From NCBI GenBank assembly GCA_037044905.1, contig JBAOKB010000105.1:496001-560000 (forward strand): a stretch of DNA of 64,000 nt, given 5' to 3'. Positions 58,984 to 64,000 of this stretch are shown here, in pieces. The position numbers and the translations under genes are program-made. The first letter of the stretch is position 1. Every line of letters begins with the position of its first letter. The DNA comes from Hortaea werneckii. Taxonomy: Eukaryota; Ascomycota; Dothideomycetes; Mycosphaerellales; Teratosphaeriaceae. The notes under the pieces are model-generated. The model saw only the letters and a program-made list of their open reading frames with translations, was not told the origin of the DNA and did not search any database.

Positions 58984-59640
58984 ATGGTGAATACAGCATC
59001 ACGGCTGCTCAATTGGCGAAATGCCAGGAGCGTCGGAGTTCGTTTCTTCTGGGTATTTGGGACGGCCACGTTTGTTGTAGACAATGTGGTACAATGCACA
59101 TCTGTAACGGGTGGCTCGATGGAGCCTACACTTTCGCCTCTTGACAACACCACAGGACAGAAGGACTACGTGCTCTGGAACAAGTGGGAGATTGAGTCCA
59201 AGATCCGGCGTGGCGACATCGTCCTCTTCTCCCTCCCCGGCCGGCCGGATGACCATGGCACGAAGCGCGTGATTGCAACAGAAGGGGATACGGTCATCTT
59301 GGATCCACGCCGACGACCTAAAGACGAAGCGAGCGGCCGGGATCTGCCAGAGAGCACCGGATGGGACATGTATAAGCGGCGGGTAGAGATACCGCCGGGT
59401 CACGTGTGGGTGGAAGGAGACAACTGGAGAAAGACGCGTGACAGCAATTGGTATGGACCGATCTCGAAGAGTTTGATACAAGGCAAAGCGTCAGCTGTTG
59501 TCTGGCCCTGGGATCGGAGTGGCTCGAAGCCTTGGGAGAGCTTCAAGAGCAAGACCAAGGTCATTCAGGGACAGCCACGGGAAGAGCGGGAGAATGAGTG
59601 GAGGGTGCTTGAAAGCATGGGACCGAATAAACCTGTCTGA
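58984..59640 (+). CDS. imp2: Mitochondrial inner membrane protease subunit 2
   Basis: A type I signal peptidase-fold serine protease that trims sorting signals from proteins of the intermembrane space, such as cytochrome c1, working with Imp1. It is 218 aa from ATG 58984; an alternative start at 58810 would give 276 aa. A hydrophobic segment (VRFFWVFGTATFVVDNVV) precedes the catalytic Ser in TGGSMEPTL. The general-base Lys lies in HGTKRVIATEGD, and the conserved GHVWVEGDN with DSNWYGPI completes the S26 signature. Single exon and intact. The Gly before SMEPT matches Imp2-type peptidases. Subunit 2 rather than 1 is judged from motif context and size. Confidence 0.87.
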   Translation: MVNTASRLLNWRNARSVGVRFFWVFGTATFVVDNVVQCTSVTGGSMEPTLSPLDNTTGQKDYVLWNKWEIESKIRRGDIVLFSLPGRPDDHGTKRVIATEGDTVILDPRRRPKDEASGRDLPESTGWDMYKRRVEIPPGHVWVEGDNWRKTRDSNWYGPISKSLIQGKASAVVWPWDRSGSKPWESFKSKTKVIQGQPREERENEWRVLESMGPNKPV

Positions 59641-60579
59641 GAGTATGGAGGAAGACTTGAAGACTGTGATTCGATACAACATCCGCTTCGCGCTCGCTAA
59701 GGGTGGAGTTGTGGGATGGTTGGAACCGGCTGCCAATGGCTTGCGTCTCGCCTTGGTCTTGAGGTGGATAGCGGCGAAGATTTGTCTACAGCTGCCACAC
59801 AGTGCCATTAACCGCACCCGATTCATCCAGGTTGACTCTTCCTCTGCTCTTCGGGACCCAGGCTAAGCACATCAGCACCTGCATCGCGCATCTGGACAGG
59901 ATCCTGCGCAGTAGGAACGGCTTTCTTGGACCACTTCTCACGGCCGTTGGCAACACAGAGATGTTGGAGGCGCATTGTGCGGTCAATCTTCTGTATCACG
60001 CCATAGTCAGAAGCCTGGAGAGCGACACTGCGCTACGAATGGTGCAGCAACGCCTCATCTGCATCTTTTGGCAAAGCCTTTCCACCCCGATTGCCACTTC
60101 CTTCAAAGTGCTCCAGAGCCTCCGAGAACGACCGATACACTTCTCAGACAGACAATGCAAGTCGAGTGCTGCAGCTCGTAATGTAACGCGCGCCTCAATG
60201 CCTAATCCAGGTCCGGATTCTAGCCGTCTCCGAACCCTGAGAAGACAATGGAAGATCAACCACTCAATCTAGATCTCCGGACCTTTCTCTAACCGACGTG
60301 AACCATTACTGAGGTGAACACTCGACTGGCTATGGCGTCGCTGGGTGTTAGGCGAACACGGACATGGTCGTCAATTTCATGCTGATGACAGCCATGGGTG
60401 GATTGCCAGGACCTTGGACACGCCAATATTGAGAGTTAGCGGCCAGGAGGAGAAGCCAAGCGATGTGCCTTGTACAGGTCAGCCCAGGTGGACAAAACCA
60501 CCACAGATAAAGCCATGTACGAGGCAAAGATGAGAAAAACGTGAATAAAAAGCTTTTGTACGCTCGAATTCGACTTTCA
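59641..60579. other. Intergenic region imp2 / P450
   Basis: In 939 bp there are open frames on both strands (for example 59802-60272 plus), but none shows a domain, and they overlap one another. I see no supportable gene. Confidence 0.35.
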
Positions 60580-62238
60580 TTAAGATCTCGCAATAACTCT
60601 GACACCCTTGCTGTCTTTCGGCGCAAAAGGCGCAAAATAGTCATGCGCTATACTAACGTCTCTCTCGCTAGTCTCGAAAAGGTTCATGTCGAACCTGTGG
60701 AAAAGATTTCCAGTCATCAGAGTGATCTCCTCTTTCGCCAGTTCTAGCCCCACACACTGCCTTGCACCTCGTCCGAAAGGAGCATATGCCTTCTCCATCT
60801 CCTTTAGTTTCCCAGGATCGGAATCCAGCCAGCGAGAGGGGTAGAAGACGCTCGGTCGTGGGAAGATCGTTGCGTTGTAATGCAAGTCGATCATCGACAT
60901 TGAGATGACGGTACCAGGAGGGAATGTGTAAGCATCGCCTGATGGTAACGTATATGTGGTTGCGTTGAGACGGTTGACGCGAGGTAAGCGGCTGCTTACG
61001 CCTGTTGCCAATCGAAGCGCCTCTCGAATGCAGGCCTGCAGGTAAGGCAACCGGTCAAGGACCTTGCAATTCATGAGGCCATCGTCGGAGGACGCGCCTG
61101 GCTTGCTCGCTGCAGATTGCAGCTCTGATTTAAGCTTCTTGAGCACTTCGGGTTGACTGAGAACATGGTAGGTGAAGACAGAGAGAGTGTTCCCCGTCGT
61201 CTCAGTACCAGCCCCCAAAATAGCTTGTGTTTCGGCGAGTATACGCGGGACTGTTTTCTCCTCGGGGCCAAGCAGTGGCGACTGATAGATGGCGTCCAAT
61301 ACAGTGGGCTGGTCCTTATCTTCGGGCAGTCCTCGGCGGTTGACAACTTTCTGGGCATTCCTGAGCAACCCCTTCAGAAGCATTATTAGCGAATGGTCAT
61401 GGCAGTCTGCAGATTGTCTCTCACCTCTTGATTCTCAATGACTGCTATGCTGGCCCCGCTTGGGTCAGTCTTAGCGACTAATGACTTCGGCATCGCGTTC
61501 ATGACCGGAAACACGATCGGAAAATGCCGATGCCATAACATGAGCTCGGAAAAGTCCCTTAACACCCTGTTGAAGGCTGCCGAAAAGTCCGGTGTCGAGA
61601 GGAAATCTCTAGACTCTGGCGCGGCATAGTCTGATATCACGTCTGTAGAGAAACATCGGAAGGCGTTCGAGATGTCGACGATCTTTCCGGCTTCCTTGTG
61701 CTCTTCCACACGCTCAAGCAACCTTTTCACTCTTGCGAGGACTTTGGGCTCCAGCTTTGCAACATTTGCAGAAGAAAAGAACTTGGCCATCGCGCCGCGG
61801 CGAGCCTTGTGTTGTTCCCATGAAGCGGTGCCGACAGCTGCTCCATTATCGCCAAATGCACGATAGAACCACGCATCCTTGTCGAGTTTGCTGTTTGAGT
61901 AAAAAGTGTCGAAGAAGGCTGGATCGTCTATGTGTACTTCCCGCGGGCTAATACGCACGATGGGACCTATAAAATCAACTTAGTCGGAAGCCCAAACGAT
62001 ACATTGATGGTCGTCTGGCCGAAGACTCACCATAGCGCTTGTGCATATCCCGTATGCGGAATACATATTGTCCCGACTTAGGGCAGTCCCAATAAAATTC
62101 GTACCAACCAGTAATTGCGGCTATCTTTGGTCCTGGGACGCGCGCAAGGGGATGGAGCAGCAGCCGGAAGACTATTAAGCCAAGCCCGTAGGCCAGAGTC
62201 AATGAAGTTGCCGCTAGAAGTAATGTGGCGGTCGCCAT
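60580..62238 (-). pseudogene. Cytochrome P450 (trichodiene-oxygenase-like class) with one frameshift
   Basis: An ER-bound fungal P450, 531 aa if intact. It has an N-terminal anchor (MATATLLLAATSLTLAYGLG), a PGPKIAAITGWYEFYWD hinge, the I-helix AGTETT, the K-helix EALR and the haem motif FGRGARQCVG near 60750. One intron at 62030-61967. At about 61387 the N-terminal half ends in-frame (TIR, then TAA), while the remainder continues in another frame. The exons total 1595 bp, and one added base gives 532 whole codons, so a single deletion explains it. As it stands the protein lacks the I-helix and haem site. With one lesion only, a sequencing error must be excluded. It is divergent from a LaeA-like methyltransferase. 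Confidence 0.78.
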
Positions 62239-62644
62239 GGTGGTGATAATGATTATTGTCAGTGACCACTCGGAAAAGGTGACATTGCTTTCTGATGAAT
62301 GTGAACAGAGACCCAAGGCTGATCGAAAGCGATAAGATCATTAAGGTCAAGACCGTCACAAGTCATGGATTCGCCACCCGGGCTAGGGCAGCTGGGCGGA
62401 CGGCTCGATGATGCCGTCAACTGCCGTCTCCGGCTTTGCTTCCAGACTCAGCGGGTGCTCCGAATCGAGCCTCTTCGGACCCTTTCCCCACCACGCACCC
62501 TCGCGATGATCAGTCCGGTCAGCTTTCCGACGGGCTCCTGTGAACTGTTGTCTGCGCACCTTCCTCTCTCGTCCTCCAATCTCACCATTGTTACGGAACT
62601 TGGTGACGGTTCCGGCCAAGTGCTCGAGTAAGGAGATCATCATA
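62239..62644. promoter_or_regulatory. Divergent promoter P450 / methyltransferase
   Basis: A 406-bp shared upstream region. No gene and no clear motif seen. Confidence 0.4.
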
Positions 62645-63937
62645 ATGAGTGGTCTTCCTCCCCCACAAATCGGAGGCAACGCGCTACAGGCGTTAGACGT
62701 GGACGGCGACAGCGGCTTCCACGCCTTACAAGATGACTTTCCTCATGACCAGAGTATGGCAGATGTTGACATGGACGATGGGGACTCCGCATTGGGCGAT
62801 GACACGTAAAGCTCACCATTCTCTCTGCTCATCCTGTCATTTCTGACAGAAATCTTCTCTAGAGCCAGCGAGACGCGCTCCATCACCGATAGCGTTCTAG
62901 GCTATGAGTACGAGAACGGCCGGCGATATCATGCCTATCGCGCTGGCAAATATCCCATGCCCAACGATGAAGCCGAACAGGAGCGTATGGACATGCAGCA
63001 CCATATCTACCTCCTCATTTACGGTGGCGAACTTTGTCGAGCACCACTGCCAGCCAGACTTAACCGCGTGCTTGACGTTGGCTGCGGAACAGGGAAGTGG
63101 GCAATAGATTTCGCAGACCAGCATCCTGAAGCCGAGGTGCTCGCGACCGACTTATCGGTGATACAGCCTTATTGGGTAAGTAGAGATGACAATCAGCAGT
63201 CCCTGTCTACTACCATCATAGTATAGAGATTGATAAGATCAAACAGATACCCCCGAATGTACAATTCGAGATCGACGACGCCGAAGAAGAGTGGCAGTAC
63301 CACAGCAAGTTCGACTACATTCACATCCGTTCAATGGGTGGTAGCATCGGTGACTGGCCTCGTCTAATGCAGCAAGCCTACGACAACCTGCGCCCGGGCG
63401 GATGGATTGAAGTCACCGACTTTGAAGCTTGGGTACGAACCATGTCGAAGAGGCAGCGATGCCTATGCTAACAACTCGCAGGCCACAACAGACGATAACA
63501 GTCTCCCTGCCGACTCGGCTTACGCTGAGTTTCAAGAAAGCCTTTCCGAAGCCGCGACCCAATTTGGAAAGGTCATGAACATCTCACCGCAGTTCAAGTC
63601 CTTCGTACAAAATGCTGGTTTCCAGTCCGTTGTAGAGCAGCAGTTTAAAGCTCCCCTAGCGCCATGGCCAAAGGACAGGAGATACCGCAATCTGGGTCGC
63701 TACATGAACGTGCAGATGCTCGACGCCATCGAGCCCTATAGCTTGGCACTGTTCAGTAGAGTCTTGAAGTGGAAACCAGAGAGAATACAGGCATTACTCG
63801 CTGGCGTACGGCAAGATCTTGGGAATCTCAACTATCATATGTACTCAGTTGTGTAAGTCACACGGCACCCGGAATTGTAGGGAGAAGGCTAACTATGCAT
63901 TAGGCATAACGTCTGCGGCCAAAAGCCACTCGCGTGA
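62645..63937 (+). CDS. LaeA-like SAM-dependent methyltransferase
   Basis: A 354-aa class I methyltransferase of the TAM/LaeA-like type common in filamentous fungi. There are five exons with introns 62806-62862, 63176-63246, 63433-63481 and 63853-63903. The exons total 1065 bp, intact, ending TGA at 63935-63937. After a disordered acidic N-terminus comes YEYENGRRYHAYRAGKYPMP (a LaeA-family signature), motif I VLDVGCGTGKWAIDFADQHP binding S-adenosylmethionine, then DYIHIRSMGGSIGDW, NLRPGGWIEVTDFE and the C-terminal GQKP. LaeA itself regulates secondary metabolism from the velvet complex, but most paralogues have unknown substrates, so the function here is open. Confidence 0.88.
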
Positions 63938-64000
63938 TGGATCCAACCCTGGCGCTGGAACGCTCAACCGAAGCTGGCCTGCCTTTCGTCATCACAGCCT

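Noticed and set aside
59802..60272. Plus-strand 156-aa frame downstream of imp2
   Set aside because: It overlaps open frames on the other strand and has no domain, signal peptide or clear codon bias.

Overview
The window looks like nuclear DNA of a filamentous ascomycete (Pezizomycotina; a Dothideomycete would fit, but I cannot fix the order). The reasons are short GT-AG introns of mostly 47-75 bp with recognisable branch sites, a head-to-head pair of large chitin synthases of the csmA/csmB type, a fungal Sec5, a LaeA-like methyltransferase, and AAT- and NCS1-type permeases. I saw no tRNA, rRNA, CRISPR array or intact transposon. Coordinates and splice sites were worked out by eye. For nearly every multi-exon gene I checked that the summed exon lengths give a whole number of codons.

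Layout. 0-3 kb: an Atos/DUF4210-domain protein. 3-9.6 kb: an accessory block with a broken P450, a broken sugar-type MFS transporter and an intact FAD monooxygenase. 9.6-11.5 kb: a SANT-domain protein resembling Pol I factor Rrn5. 12.5-18.9 kb: a nitrogen-related block with a broken amino-acid transporter, then a divergent pair made of a broken NCS1 permease and a broken isochorismatase/allophanate-hydrolase-type fusion, sharing a promoter with four GATA-factor motifs. 19-23.6 kb: peroxisomal 3-ketoacyl-CoA thiolase and an 11-exon amino-acid permease. 26 kb: a small secreted cysteine-rich protein. 27.4-40.5 kb: the divergent class V and class VII chitin synthases. 40.8-41.8 kb: a decayed short-chain dehydrogenase. 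42.6-47.8 kb: NAD-isocitrate dehydrogenase subunit 2 and Sec5, divergent. 47.8-53.7 kb: a gene desert holding a satellite-like array. 53.7-59.6 kb: an orphan 129-aa frame, a mucin-like PAN-domain surface protein and mitochondrial Imp2 protease. 60.6-63.9 kb: a P450 with one frameshift, divergent from a LaeA-like methyltransferase.

Two things stand out. First, 49.6-53.3 kb is built from about twenty diverged tandem units of about 165 bp. Many units carry a short dyad (CCGGAACA with TGTTCCGG about 92 bp later), and in some units both arms appear to have changed together. The last units also carry CACGTG at about 175-bp spacing. No gene explains this. Second, seven accessory genes carry 15 single-base indels and one nonsense codon, while roughly 30 kb of other coding sequence has none. 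That is unlike uniform sequencing error and suggests recent, selective decay of transport and catabolic functions.
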